NCBI RefSeq assembly: GCF_030052815.1
Contig: NC_079496.1
Coordinates: 14,399,100-14,463,099, forward strand
Origin: Hevea brasiliensis
Lineage: Eukaryota > Streptophyta > Magnoliopsida > Malpighiales > Euphorbiaceae
Direction: 5' to 3'
Length of the DNA stretch: 64,000 nt
Part shown: positions 52,401-62,461 of the stretch, piece after piece
Layout: every line of letters starts with the position of its first letter
How positions within the stretch are numbered: the stretch's first letter is position 1
Translations under genes and position numbers: made by a program
The notes under the pieces: generated by a model
Database searches by the model: none
Told to the model about the DNA's origin: nothing
The model's input: the letters and a program-made list of their open reading frames with translations, nothing else

Positions 52401-55400
52401 AGCAAAACTTTGTGAAATTCTACAACTCCCAGTATGTATTTCATTTCCCTCTAAGAAAGTTAACTTGTTATTTATGTTGTTTTGATGTAGTGGTTCTATT
52501 CTGCTTTTAATTTGTTGTATATGTTGCTTAGCTCTAGGTGTTCTCTTCTGCATAATGCATGCGATATTGATTTTAGTGCCATAGTCATGCTATCCAATTG
52601 GTACTTTTTGGTATACTTGGTCTGAGAATTCGTAAAAGCATATTAAATACTTTACTTTAAAGATAAAGCTTTTTGTCCAATCAAGCTTTGATCCTTTAAT
52701 GAGCTTTGTAGTTGTTAATGGAACAACAGGCTTAGTGAGGTACTAAGGTACTAGGGATTTTCAAGCCAAGAGCATGATCCTGGACTTGCTTAAATTTAAA
52801 ATCAATTTAGTTCAAAACTATTATTCGAAGTTGAATGTCATTACCATGGGAAGTACCTTTAAATTTTGTTGAAAGTTTGTTATTCAATGCCTGCTTTTCC
52901 TAGTCGCTTTTTTCTTTCTGCTCATGAAAATTGTGTTCTATATTTTATCCTTTCGAGCATTGTAATCATCATAAGGCTAAAACCATCTGTATTTTTATTT
53001 TGTACTTTTATTTTTATACACATTAAATCCTTTTTAAATTCTGTGCCACCCTTGCCTTCTCCTTGTCAGTTGACACTCATATATCACACTTTTCTCAATC
53101 CACCATCAAGCAACATCCATAGCTTCTCTCAATCATCACCGCATCTCTTGTTCTTTGTCTGCAATGCCACTGCTGTGACACTCTTTCTGCAATGCCTGAA
53201 CAGAGGAAGAAAGAGAGATTTGATTGATTTTGGTTGTGGGATGTTTAGGGATTTGATTTTTTTTTTCTGCAACTTTCTCTTTTTCCAGGTGTTCATTATT
53301 CGCTATATAAATCTCTATTTTGGTTATGGGATTGGGAAGGATTTGATTTTTTATTTTTTATTTTATTTTTTTGTGATGCCTATTGGTTGTGGAAGTTAGA
53401 GATTCTTTGATTTCACGAGGCTAACAATCATCACAAACTCAAAGTCTTGCACAGTTACACTTGCAATTCTGGGATTCTACAATCTACCAGCATCTTTTTT
53501 TTTTTAATTTTCTTAATTGATAAAAAATCATTTTGGTAATAATTGTACCCAGCCATGCTAGTTAAATGACGCATGTGACACTTGTTTCACGTCTGTTAAG
53601 TGTTAATGAGGGCTTGTGTGACAAAATTAAAAATAAAAAGGTGTAATGCAATACAATACAATAGAAATATAGGGGCTTAATAGACAAAACCTGACAAGTA
53701 GAGGGGCCTTAGGATGCTTTTAGCCGTATAATAAGCGTGCTACCCAGGCGGCCCTCTTGTAATTGTATCATGTCTTGTAAAGGTGTAATAGGATTAACTG
53801 TGATGTATGCTTACAACATTCTTTTGTAGCGAAAATCTGGAAAACTTGTTATTTTAGTCCATTTTGTGCTACTCAATTTCTAGTCTTGATTGTGTGTTAC
53901 TCCCGGTAGCATTATATTCAATCTAGTTTGTTGTTTGAAACTTTTGCAAATTAAAGCTACAGATCTTTTCAAATTTTGAGGTTTTTTGCCTTATGTATTG
54001 TAATTCTTTCAAGGCGAATCTCATGGGCTTGGTCCCAAGTTACTTCCTCTGATCGCCTAGTGTTGTCGAAAGCGCTAGTTGCCCTTAAGGTGAGAAGGTA
54101 CTCTATCGCTTGAGGTGCTAGGCGCTCGCCTAAGTGAAGTGAGGCGATAATTTATTCTAAAGTAATAAATAATTAAATACACAATGTTAAAAAGTCTAAC
54201 ATATTACACAATCAATAAATTGCTAAATTTCTTATTATAGTGAATATTTTCTGTGTGTTTTGTTAAATGAGATACAAGGTATTTATATACAAAGGATCCT
54301 ATAATTAAGTATTCTGAATCCTATAATTAAGTATTCTGAATCCTATAATTAAGTATTCTAATTGGGGTGATATCCCACTAATTATGCTAACTAATTAAGA
54401 AAGAATATTGTTACATAATTATAAGATTGACTTCCTATAACACTCCCTTTCAAGTTGGAGCATAGATATTAATCATGCCCAACTTGTTACAAATGTAGTC
54501 AACCCGAGCCCTATTCAAAGCCTTTGTGAAGATATCTCCTAACTGCTCCCCGGTTTTGACATGCCCTGTTGAAATGATCTTCTGTTGAATCTTTTCTCGA
54601 AGGAAGTGACAATCAATTTCAATATGCTTAGTACGCTTATGAAACATTGGATTTGAGGCGATATGGAGAGCAGCTTGATTGTCACACCATAGTTAGGCAG
54701 GAGATGAGTTTTCAAAACCCACTTCTTCTAATAACTGACGTGTCTACATTACTTCACACACAGTTTGGGCCATAGCTCGATATTCTGATTCAGCAATCGA
54801 ACGAGAAACTATAGTCTGTTTCTTACTTCTCCAAGATACTAAGTTTCCTCCAACAAAGATACAATATCCTGTAATGAATCTCCTATCAATCTTTGAACCT
54901 GCCCAGTCTGCATCTGAAAAATACTCAATATTTAACTGCCCATGATTGCTATATAAGAGACCACGACCTAGAGCACTCTTTAAGTAGCATAAAATTTGCC
55001 CCAAAGCTTTCCAATGGTTAATAGTAGGAGAAGACATAAATTGACTTACAACACTAACTGAATATGCAATATCCGGACGAGTCACTGTGAGATAATTAAG
55101 CTTGCCAACCGATTTCCTATACATCTCAGGGTCCTCAAATAGTTCACCATCTCTTGCTGTGAGCTGAAGATTTGGAGTCATTGGTGCACTGCATGGTTTG
55201 ACACCTATTTTTCCTGTTTCCGCCAATAAATCAAGGACATACTTCCTCTGAGATAAGAAGATTTACACCTTGAAACTTCAATGCCTAAGATATATTTTAA
55301 CAAACCCAAATCTTTTGTTTGAAACTGAGTATGAAGGAATGACTTAAGTAATGAAATGCCTGCAGAGTCATTTCCAGTAATAACAATATCATCAACATAT

Positions 55401-58400
55401 ACTATAAGAAGATTAGTCCAGCTTTAGAGTGTCTATAAAACATTAAATGATCGAACTTGCTCTTCTTCATACCAAATTGTTGAACTACCTCACTGAATCT
55501 GCCAAACCAAGCTCGAGGACTCTGTTTTAAGCCATAAAGGGATTTTCGGAGCCTGCAAACTTTGCCTAACTCCCCTTGAGCAACAAAATCGGGTGGTTGC
55601 TCCATATAAACTTCCTCCTGAAGATCATCATGAAGGAAAGCATTTTTGATATCTAACTGATGTAAAGGCCAATCATATCTAGCTGCCAAAGAAACAAACA
55701 AGCGAACAGAAGCTAGTTTAGCAACAGGAGAGAAAGTGTCAGAGTAATCAGTGCCATAAGCCTGAGCATATCCTTTAGCAACAAGGTGAGCCTTGAGATG
55801 AGCCACAGTACCATCGGGATTCACTTTGACTGTAAAAATCCATTTACATCCAATAACTTTCTTATCCGGGGGCAAATGTACCAATTCCTAAGTACCCTTA
55901 GTATCTAAAGCCACCATTTTCTCTTCCATTGCAACATGCCAGCCAGGATGGAACAATGCCTTAGCAACAATTTTAGGAATAGAAATAGTATCTAGAGAAC
56001 TGATAAAACAACGAGATGATAGAGACAAGTGATCATAACACACAGAGGAAGAGATAGGATAAGCACATTGACGTTTACCTTTGTGAAGAGTAATGGGAAG
56101 ATCTAAGTCAGATTGAGGAGCAGTGGATGGAACTAGATCTTCTGACGAAGAAGTTGGTGAAGGATCTGAGTCAAGAGTCTCCAATCTCCTAGAATGAACA
56201 TGAACAGCAGGTGGACAAGGGGGTTGAGCTAGTGTTGGTGGAGGAGAATTCTGAGGACCTGGGTGAGGACTTAAACAGTGGATGGACAGAATAGACTAAG
56301 AGATCATCTTCCTCTCTCGGACTCTCATAAATAGGTGAGGGAGGAAAGAATAGAGTAGATTAAAAAAAGGTAATATCAGCAGACACAATATAACGATTAA
56401 GGGTTCGAGAAAATATCTGTAGCCTTTTTGAAGTCGAGAATATCTAAGGAAGAGGCACCTAAGAGACTTGGGATCCAGTTTAGTAACCTGTGGATGAACA
56501 TCTCGCACAAAACAAGTACTACCAAAGATAAGAGGTTCAATAGGAAACAAAGATTAGAAGGAAACAAAATGGTATAAGGAATGTCAGCATTAAGGACAGA
56601 TGATGGTATACGATTAATCAAGAAACAAGCTGTAGAAAATGTATCAGCTCAAAACTGTTTAGGAACCTTCATTTGAAAAAGGAGTACCCGTGCTACCTCA
56701 AGGAGATGTCTATTTTTCTTTTCAGCAACCCCATTCTGGGATGGAGTATCAACACAAGATGTCTGATGAAGAATGCCTTTTTGTGACATATAGGTTTGAA
56801 AATTGCCAGAAAGATATTCCTTAGCATTATCGCTTCTTAATATATGCACAGACGTATTAAATTGATTTTGAATCTCAGCATAAAAGGCGCAAAAAATAGA
56901 AAACAATTCCGAACGATTCTTTATTAAAAATAACTAAGTAACACGGGAATAATCATCAACAAATGTAACAAAATACTTGAATCCAGAGTTTGAAATAACA
57001 GGACATGGACTCCATACATCAGAATGAATTAACTCAAAAGGGGAAGAAGCCTGTTTATTGACTCGAGACACTTTAGGCAAACGATGATGTTTATCAAACT
57101 GTCAGGACTCACAATCTAAAACTGACAAAGACTGAAACTGTGGACATAACTTCTTCAAGACAGATAAAGACGGATGTCTCAACCGACAGTGGACTTCAAT
57201 AGGAGTTAAAATACTAGAACACACAAGAGATCTTGACATTTGTTTGTCAAGGACGTAGAGGCCTCTAGACTCATATCCTCTACTAATAATCTGCTTCGTC
57301 GTAAGATCCTGGAACAAACAATGATCAGGAAAAAATAAGACACTACAATTTAAGACTCGAGTAAGTTTACTGACAGAGAGTAAATTAAAGGCAAATTTGG
57401 GTAGACACAAAACAGATGATCCAGAAATGGATGGTGTGAGATTTGCAATGCCAGAACCAATGACACAAGATTTGGACCCATCGGCTAAAACGACAGAGAA
57501 TGAAGGATGATGAGGTTGAATTGTAGACAAAAGGTTAGAATTACCTGTCATGTGGTCTGTAGCACCAGAATCAATGACCCATTTGGAGGAGACAAGACAT
57601 ATAGTAGATTTACCTGACTCAGCTATTGCAGTGACTGGGAAAACTAGAGGACTTTAGAGAGGCCTGATACTGTGAGAACTGTGCATATTTTTCAGTAGAT
57701 TCTAAAATTGCTTTCTCAGAAGGAGCTACTGAAGAGTCATCAACTATCATATTGGCCATCCGAGGTCATGGGTTCTTATTTTGAAGTTTCAGATAGTACC
57801 TTTTTGTATGACCTGGCTCATGGCAATAGTAACATTCAATTCCTCCCGAGTCACGATTAGGGGCAACCTCCCCACTACGCTAGTTACCTCTATTGCCACT
57901 ATACCCTCCTTTACTGCCTCTTTATGACTTTGCCTGCTACTGTCAGTATGACTAACAAGAGCACTGTTAACAGATTGGGAGAATTGGGGAGCTTCAGTAC
58001 GAAGTGCTCTTGAGAAAATATCATACAGAGATGAAATTTCAGAACCAGAAAGAATTTGAGATTTAGCAGTCTCAAACTCTGGGGAAAGACCTGCCAAAAA
58101 ACTCATGACAGCCATGTGTTCTCGTTGAGCTTGTTGAACTTTCACATCAAGATTAAACGGCATTAAGACATTAAGTTCTTCATAGATCCTTTTAAAATCC
58201 ATAAAATAGGCTGAGGGACATATCTTGTTTCTCTGCACGATAAAATGCCTTACAACTCAACTCAACTCAACTAAGCCTTTATTCCAAAAATTTGGAGTCG
58301 GCTATATGGATTCGCTTTCTCCACTCTAAACGATTTTGGGTTAAATCTTCAGAAATGTATATTCATCAATTCTTTAACAATCTCACAGTGATTAATTAAG

Positions 58401-61400
58401 CTAATTACCTCACTGTTAATGGAATTGCGAATTTACAGGAATAAACGAGCATCCTCCCTCATTCAAGTTTGCTTTGTATCATCAGTAGGTGGATCTTGGG
58501 TGAGATGATCATCCTTGTCGATACTCCGCTAACAAACCCGAATCGTCTTACTCCAATCCAGATAATTAGAACCATTAAGTTTGTGTTCCGTGATTTTAGT
58601 CATCACATGAATCACATAAGCTATTACACTTTTACTTTCTGCTATTAAAAAAAATTTCACAATAGCAAATTACAGAAATCTCCTTTCCCAAACCAATAAA
58701 CACAGAGCAGACACACTTCAAGACACAATTTTAAAGCAGTTCAATGTAACATAAGCCAGAAACATACCCAACAGTAGGTGGACCATGACAAATCACCTCC
58801 ACAAAGGCAACCTATGGCAAAACAACTAAAAGGGATGCAATATACACCCAAGGCGACGCTGGCGAGAGCAATGGGAGCGGCAGAGGATGTCAGACGCGCC
58901 TCCATGCGCGGGCGAGTGGGACAGTGATAGGAGCTTGTACCAGCGCGTGAGCCTCACTTGCGGGTCTTCTGGTGACCAGATTTCCTAGGTGAGGTCTCCA
59001 GCAAGGGACCTTCCTTCTTGGGTGGGCGGTGAGACTTAAATGTCACCTTGAGATGGTGACCTAACTCCAGAGTGACGCTTCTGATAGAAAAAAAGAATTA
59101 TTTTCTAACAAAGCTCTGATACCAGGTAGTGAATATTTTCTGTGTATTTTGTTGAATGAAATACAAGGTATTTATATACAAAGGATTCTATAATTAAGTA
59201 TTCTGAATCCTATAATTAAGTATTTTAATTGGGGTGATATCCCACTAATTATGCTAACTAATTAGCTAACTAATTAAGAAAGAATATTATTACATAATTA
59301 TAGGATTGACTTCCTATAACACTTATTCACATTTCATAATATATTATATGTTTTAAGATTTAAGATCAAAAGCGCTCCTCTAATAACACACAATGTTAAA
59401 GCAAAAACCATAAAGCACATAATATAATTTTAAATTCTAAATGCATTGTTCAGTTTCATTCATTATGTCATGCAAATTCAAATTCCTATTCTCTAGTCAT
59501 CATGTGGATACCAAAAGGTGAAAACAAATTAAGTTAGCTTTCCTTTTTCTCAATTTCTCTCTCTCTCTCTCTCAATTTCTTGCCTTTTTCTCACCCTGGT
59601 GCGGCTGGTGACGCTTCATTTCTCTTTTAATCACTAACATCGTGTGATATGCAGGTGTTTGTGTCCCCTTAGATATAGCTCTTATTTTTCAGTTTTATCT
59701 TCCTTGATGCATTTTTCTTTCATGGGAAAGATATCTTGCTCCTCATTATTGCTAAACTCAATTTAATAAACACTCACTTTCAATTTAACTGGACTTGATT
59801 ACATTGATTTTTCCCCTATATTTAGGATTGAGCTTTCTATTAGCTCTAATAATTTCTTACAGCTATTCTTTGGTATCTTTCCCCCATTTCTGTCTCCTAC
59901 TTGAGATTGCTTACTTTTACTACTTTCTTGTTATTTATTTATTTTCCCCCTTTTTTCATCTCCTGCTACTTGAACCTGCTTGCTTTTCCAAACTGATGCA
60001 TCCTTACTTGAGTATAATGCATTGGTCTAAACTCTAACCTCAACTTATTCTTAATGGTTCTGCTTTCTTTTTCTTATTGGATACACTCTTTTATTATCTC
60101 ATCCATTCTTGTGTTTCTACATGTTGATCTTATCTTACCTGTGCTCATTTTGTTGACATACTTTTGCCACCTAGCACTCACTTGCATAGTATTAGTATGT
60201 GTCGTAATTGGGATTTTAACGAGTTAACATAAAATCCTAGCAAGGATGCGTTTTCAATTGTTTATTGTACTTATGTAACAAGAATTCAAATAGATTGCCT
60301 CTAATCCTTTGTGGCACCTCCTTGTCTGCCCTTGGCATTCATTTATGTTTTGTTTTGGCTGTGCTTGGCCCAAAACTTTTGGACTCTGGGATACTATTGA
60401 ATAACTCCCACCTTTTGATTCACCTCTGCCTTGTGAATATAATACACCATGAGTTATTTAGTTGATACATGGCTTAAGTAAAAAGATAGGACTTGAAATA
60501 AATCTTTTGTGTAGGGATAGTGTTTTTGCCTAATATCATGGATGCTTAATGTGGAAATGCGGCAAATAAAACCAATTCTTTTACACAATGTTTGTGAGCA
60601 GGTTTTTGGAGGTAAGGCGTGGGTTTTCAAGATAATGTGTACATAGTTGATATGTTCGGGTGCAAGGTTTTTTTAATGAGGTATGGTTTTTTAGGGTTTT
60701 TTGACGTTTTCAAAACCTCCAAAACCTTTACTTTTTAAACTCACTAATTTGGTGGATTTTGAAGTTTTAATAAATAATAGTTTTTGTACTACCCATATTG
60801 TCCTCATTATATTTTTTAAATTAACTCTTTTACGTTGGCTCTTTATTTTCTCTGTTTTCACTATATAAAACTCAATTATAACACTATTAATGTTGTTATA
60901 ATTACTATTCAATTATTACAAGGTAAAAGCATGAAAAAGTAAATTATCACAAATTTGATGATGGCCTTAATGGTTTTTCTCCAATTCAATGGCTAGGAGA
61001 AATGGACTATGTCTGGAAAGAAATTAGACGGATTAGACGGGTTGAATCGACCAATCCATGTGGGTGGCTCAAATGAAAGAGTTATTTTTTTGCACTTAAA
61101 AAAATACTAAATAGGTTAGTCATTGCTTCATTTGAGCCTAAATTACCAGTTAAGTATTATCATTCTGTTTTAGTCATTTTCATACCACATAGAGCACTGA
61201 AATATAAAACTATTAGATTAAATTTAGTAAGGTATAATGCAACATAATTTAATGTAATATTTTTGAAAAATAATTATGATCAATTTAAATGTTAAAATAT
61301 ATTTTCTTACAGAATAAGGATATTTTTGTAATCTTTATACTTTATTTTTCCATAGCTTCATTCCAAACAATATAAAGTTACTAAACGATCATTTACTATA

Positions 61401-62337
61401 CTTTCCTCCCAAACAAGATAAGATTAAAAAAAATCTTACTTTACCTTCCGTTACTTTGCCTTACTTTACCCTTAAAAAGACCTTACATTACTTCCTTGCA
61501 CTTCTCCAAAACATAGTGTTGATAGGTTTGTGGGTTATGGTTAATGGCAATATGGCATATGCATGTTGAGCTTTGACGCACACGCACCCACATGCATGCA
61601 TCCACACATTTGAATGATACTTAAAAACACTTTCCCCCTCTTTTTATTGCTATAAAATTTTATAAATATGGTAAATAATGGTCTTTTTACAGCTAATGTG
61701 TTTTTTCATATAGCCTGTGTTATTGAAGTCAAATATTTTAAAAGTTTCAAATTTTTATCCAATTTAAATATGTTGGTTCTCCTTCCTGTTCTCTAATCAG
61801 TTACGTCTAAACATATTAAAGTTTACGTAAACTTTTTAATTATACTTAAGTATGAATTTATTATTTATTTATTTTTAAAGTAGTTACTTGTGCTAATCTG
61901 CCCCTACCGGCCTACCCCTGAATTTGTCCATTTAAGTCCATTGTAATAATGAATTTGTGTATTGATAGAAATGGTACATTTAAGTTCTTTTTTTTTTTTT
62001 GGTGGATAATTGCCAGTGCTGCATTTTTATGCTTGAACAGTCAAGACTGTCAATCCTGGAGGTAGAATTTGTTTATACCCTGTTATGCTAGACTCAAATT
62101 TTCATATGATCTGCAGATGTTAATTTTCTCCTATGAATAACCTTTGATGTTGATCCCAAGAATATTCATTGTTGACTCAAGCATATTTACTAGAGTTCGT
62201 TCCGTAATTTGTGTGCCTTTCTGTTGTTGCAGGAAGATGTCAAGGCTATGGTTCATAGTTTCCTTGAATATGTAATCAATAATCATCATGTTAGCAGAGA
62301 ACCAGAAACCATTCTGCAGGCATTTCAGATATCCCTG
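38933..62337 (+). CDS. MOM1: MOM1-like transcriptional silencing protein (PHD, two chromodomains, SNF2-like core), 3' end off window
   Basis: MOM1 in Arabidopsis maintains transcriptional gene silencing of repeats without changing most DNA methylation. Exons: 38933-39464, 39733-40366, 41431-41515, 43582-43727, 44477-44670, 45549-45676, 45823-46107, 46899-47048, 48031-48285, 48491-48631, 48743-49048, 49658-49831, 51095-52001, 52178-52431, 62233-62337. All are GT-AG, phase-consistent, 4296 nt (1432 codons), and open at the right edge. Seen: a Ser/Lys-rich basic N-terminus (1-180); PHD finger from Cys456 ([18 protein letters not shown], then [17 protein letters not shown]); chromodomain 1 ([17 protein letters not shown], about 531-573); chromodomain 2 ([18 protein letters not shown], about 614-660); SNF2-like core (about 669-1180), in which the usual GKT and DEAH motifs are absent ([16 protein letters not shown]). 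The order resembles CHD3 remodelers. The CMM2 region essential in Arabidopsis should lie beyond the window. Intron 14 is 9.8 kb. Confidence 0.92.
42172..42176. repeat. Target-site duplication of TRIM (left)
   Basis: ATTTC, repeated at 42644-42648. Confidence 0.8.
42177..42643 (-). mobile_element. TRIM (terminal-repeat retrotransposon in miniature) in MOM1-like intron 3
   Basis: Two direct repeats of about 190 bp (42177-42367 and 42457-42643), each starting TGTTAGAATTTTATGGA, flank an 89-bp interior with no coding capacity. On the minus strand the interior starts with a primer site AGTATCAGAGCC (near 42445-42456) and ends with a polypurine tract TTAAGGGGAG (42377-42368). 5-bp duplications ATTTC flank the element. 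This is the full TRIM architecture. It depends on an autonomous element for mobility. The right-hand repeat has lost the terminal CA. Confidence 0.87.
42962..43230 (+). mobile_element. LTR-like sequence (solo LTR), family A, plus orientation
   Basis: Begins TGTTGGAATTGATGAGATTTT and has a TATA box (TATAAAT at 43122). It matches the inverse complement of 46221-46440 over several blocks, including AATTCATGAGAT and TATAAATATGGACTC. The right boundary is uncertain (43230-43277) and no TSD was found. It lies in MOM1-like intron 3. Confidence 0.6.
43348..43404. repeat. (AC)n microsatellite
   Basis: CA repeat with one early interruption, in MOM1-like intron 3. It explains His/Thr-rich reading frames here. 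Confidence 0.95.
44883..44892. repeat. Target-site duplication of Mutator-like MITE (left)
   Basis: TTTTTAAATA, identical to 45281-45290. Confidence 0.75.
44893..45280. mobile_element. Mutator-like MITE with long TIRs in MOM1-like intron 5
   Basis: 388 bp with imperfect terminal inverted repeats of roughly 70-100 bp. Left begins GGCCAAATGACC; the right end read inward begins GCCTAATGACTAAAAA. Both share AAATCTTT and the block GCATTTCCAATTTTAG. The direct repeat TTTTTAAATA (about 10 bp) flanks it, close to the 9-11 bp typical of Mutator elements. The interior is non-coding. Confidence 0.75.
46221..46440 (-). mobile_element. LTR-like sequence (solo LTR), family A, minus orientation
   Basis: The inverse complement reads TTAGAATTGATGAGATTTTA at its start and TATAAATATGGACTC (TATA box, 46313-46319) inside, matching 42962-43230. 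It ends ATTCTCTAACA at 46221. It lies in MOM1-like intron 7; no clear TSD. Confidence 0.6.
47310..47462 (+). other. Unexplained 51-codon open stretch after a splice-acceptor-like site
   Basis: After TATTGCAG at 47309 a plus-strand frame stays open for 51 codons ([20 protein letters not shown] and on) to a TAA at 47463. The composition is protein-like and unlike the flanking intron. It is not part of the recognised MOM1-like order, because the exon before (ending NGVIIDDQ) and after (DRIMKVV) join directly. It may be a captured gene fragment or a cassette exon that would end the frame. Confidence 0.25.
47502..47905 (-). mobile_element. LTR-like element with TGTTGGAA/TTCCAACA ends and adjacent primer site
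   Basis: 404 bp with ends TGTTGGAA and TTCCAACA. Directly left of it, on the minus strand, is AGTATCAAAGCATGAG, one mismatch from the usual iMet primer site, and a TATA box on the minus strand lies near 47737-47744. This is the layout of a 5' LTR in minus orientation whose internal part has mostly been lost; a short stretch TGTTGGAAAATG at 47469 may be the remnant of the other LTR. A (CTT)n tract sits inside (47644-47680). Confidence 0.6.
47644..47680. repeat. (CTT)n microsatellite
   Basis: About 12 CTT units within the LTR-like element. Confidence 0.95.
49094..49164. repeat. T-rich/(TTTC)n low-complexity tract
   Basis: A run of T and TTTC units in MOM1-like intron 11. Confidence 0.9.
49832..51094. 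other. MOM1-like intron 12
   Basis: 1.26 kb between exons 12 and 13. No coding or clear TE structure was recognised. Confidence 0.6.
52432..54230. other. Left part of MOM1-like intron 14
   Basis: Intron sequence before the copia insertion. A hydrophobic 177-codon frame at 52866-53399 is T-rich and has no domain, so it is not annotated. Near 54050-54150 there is a GC-richer block with GGTGCTAGGCGCTCGCC, likely a decayed repeat into which the copia element inserted. Confidence 0.5.
54231..54235. repeat. Target-site duplication of copia element (left)
   Basis: CTTAT, repeated at 59322-59326. Confidence 0.8.
54236..54442 (-). repeat. 3' LTR of copia element
   Basis: About 205 bp. It has three copies of a 22-bp unit (CCTATAATTAAGTATTCTGA type); the other LTR has two. 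Confidence 0.9.
54443..54450 (-). other. Polypurine tract of copia element
   Basis: AAAGGGAG on the minus strand, just inside the 3' LTR. Confidence 0.8.
54450..57660 (-). pseudogene. Degenerate copia pol (PR-IN-RT-RH)
   Basis: In order on the minus strand: protease [10 protein letters not shown] near 57570-57540; GAG-preintegrase ([16 protein letters not shown]) near 57180; integrase fragment with SDNAKEYL and [19 protein letters not shown] (about 56900-56680); RT from 55884 ([39 protein letters not shown]) with YVDDIVI near 55400; RNase H from 55226 ([25 protein letters not shown]) and a C-terminal piece [15 protein letters not shown] ending at 54450. Stops or shifts occur near 57110, 56648, 55887, 55400 and 54744. 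No intact enzyme remains. Confidence 0.93.
57780..58615 (-). pseudogene. Degenerate copia gag, interrupted
   Basis: The N-terminal part ([18 protein letters not shown]) is at about 58615-58370 with stops. The middle and C-terminal part resumes at about 58250 ([13 protein letters not shown], then [19 protein letters not shown] from another frame) and runs to the zinc knuckle region [14 protein letters not shown] near 57790, where the last Cys of CX2CX4HX4C is Tyr. Between the parts lies a retroposon tail (58251-58345). Confidence 0.88.
58251..58345 (-). mobile_element. SINE/RTE-type retroposon 3' tail nested in copia gag
   Basis: The minus strand reads AATCCATATAGCCGAC, then AAAGGCTTAG and a (TTGAG)n-type tail. 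This is the 3' end shared by plant RTE LINEs and the SINEs that use them, as also seen at 62462-62500. It splits gag and replaces about 60 bases of it. Confidence 0.75.
58620..59112 (-). other. Copia untranslated leader
   Basis: Sequence between the primer site and gag. It includes a GC-rich block at about 58850-59070 and has no reading frame of note. Confidence 0.6.
59113..59124 (-). other. Primer-binding site of copia element
   Basis: TGGTATCAGAGC on the minus strand, a few bases inside the 5' LTR. Confidence 0.92.
59127..59321 (-). repeat. 5' LTR of copia element
   Basis: About 195 bp, TGTTATAGG...TATTCAC on the minus strand. It has two 22-bp units plus its own short duplication of GCTAACTAATTA. 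Confidence 0.9.
59322..59326. repeat. Target-site duplication of copia element (right)
   Basis: CTTAT. Confidence 0.8.
59327..62232. other. Right part of MOM1-like intron 14
   Basis: Non-coding. A short CT tract lies near 59560 and decayed AT-rich repeats around 61190-61500. The reading frames here are short and hydrophobic with no domain. Confidence 0.55.
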
Positions 62338-62461
62338 GTTAGAAAATTTCTTTTGTCCATATGCTGTATGATCATTAATTTTCTTCTGATAAAATCTTTC
62401 ATATCATCATCAACCACTTCTTTGCTTGCATTAAAATAGAAACTTGCACATATGTTCAAGC

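Larger units (their letters stand above)
54236..59321 (-). mobile_element. Ty1/copia LTR retrotransposon, antisense in MOM1-like intron 14, degenerate
   Basis: Two short LTRs (54236-54442 and about 59127-59321) enclose gag, protease, integrase, RT and RNase H in copia order on the minus strand. The primer site TGGTATCAGAGC (59124-59113) and polypurine tract AAAGGGAG (54450-54443) are in place, and CTTAT flanks both sides. Reading frames are broken by stops and frameshifts, and gag is interrupted by a foreign retroposon tail. It lies wholly in an intron and is opposite in direction to the host gene, the orientation least likely to disturb its transcript. Confidence 0.95.

Noticed and set aside
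52866..53399. 177-codon hydrophobic frame in MOM1-like intron 14
   Set aside because: T-rich composition gives Phe/Leu/Ile runs. No domain is recognisable and it lies in an intron.
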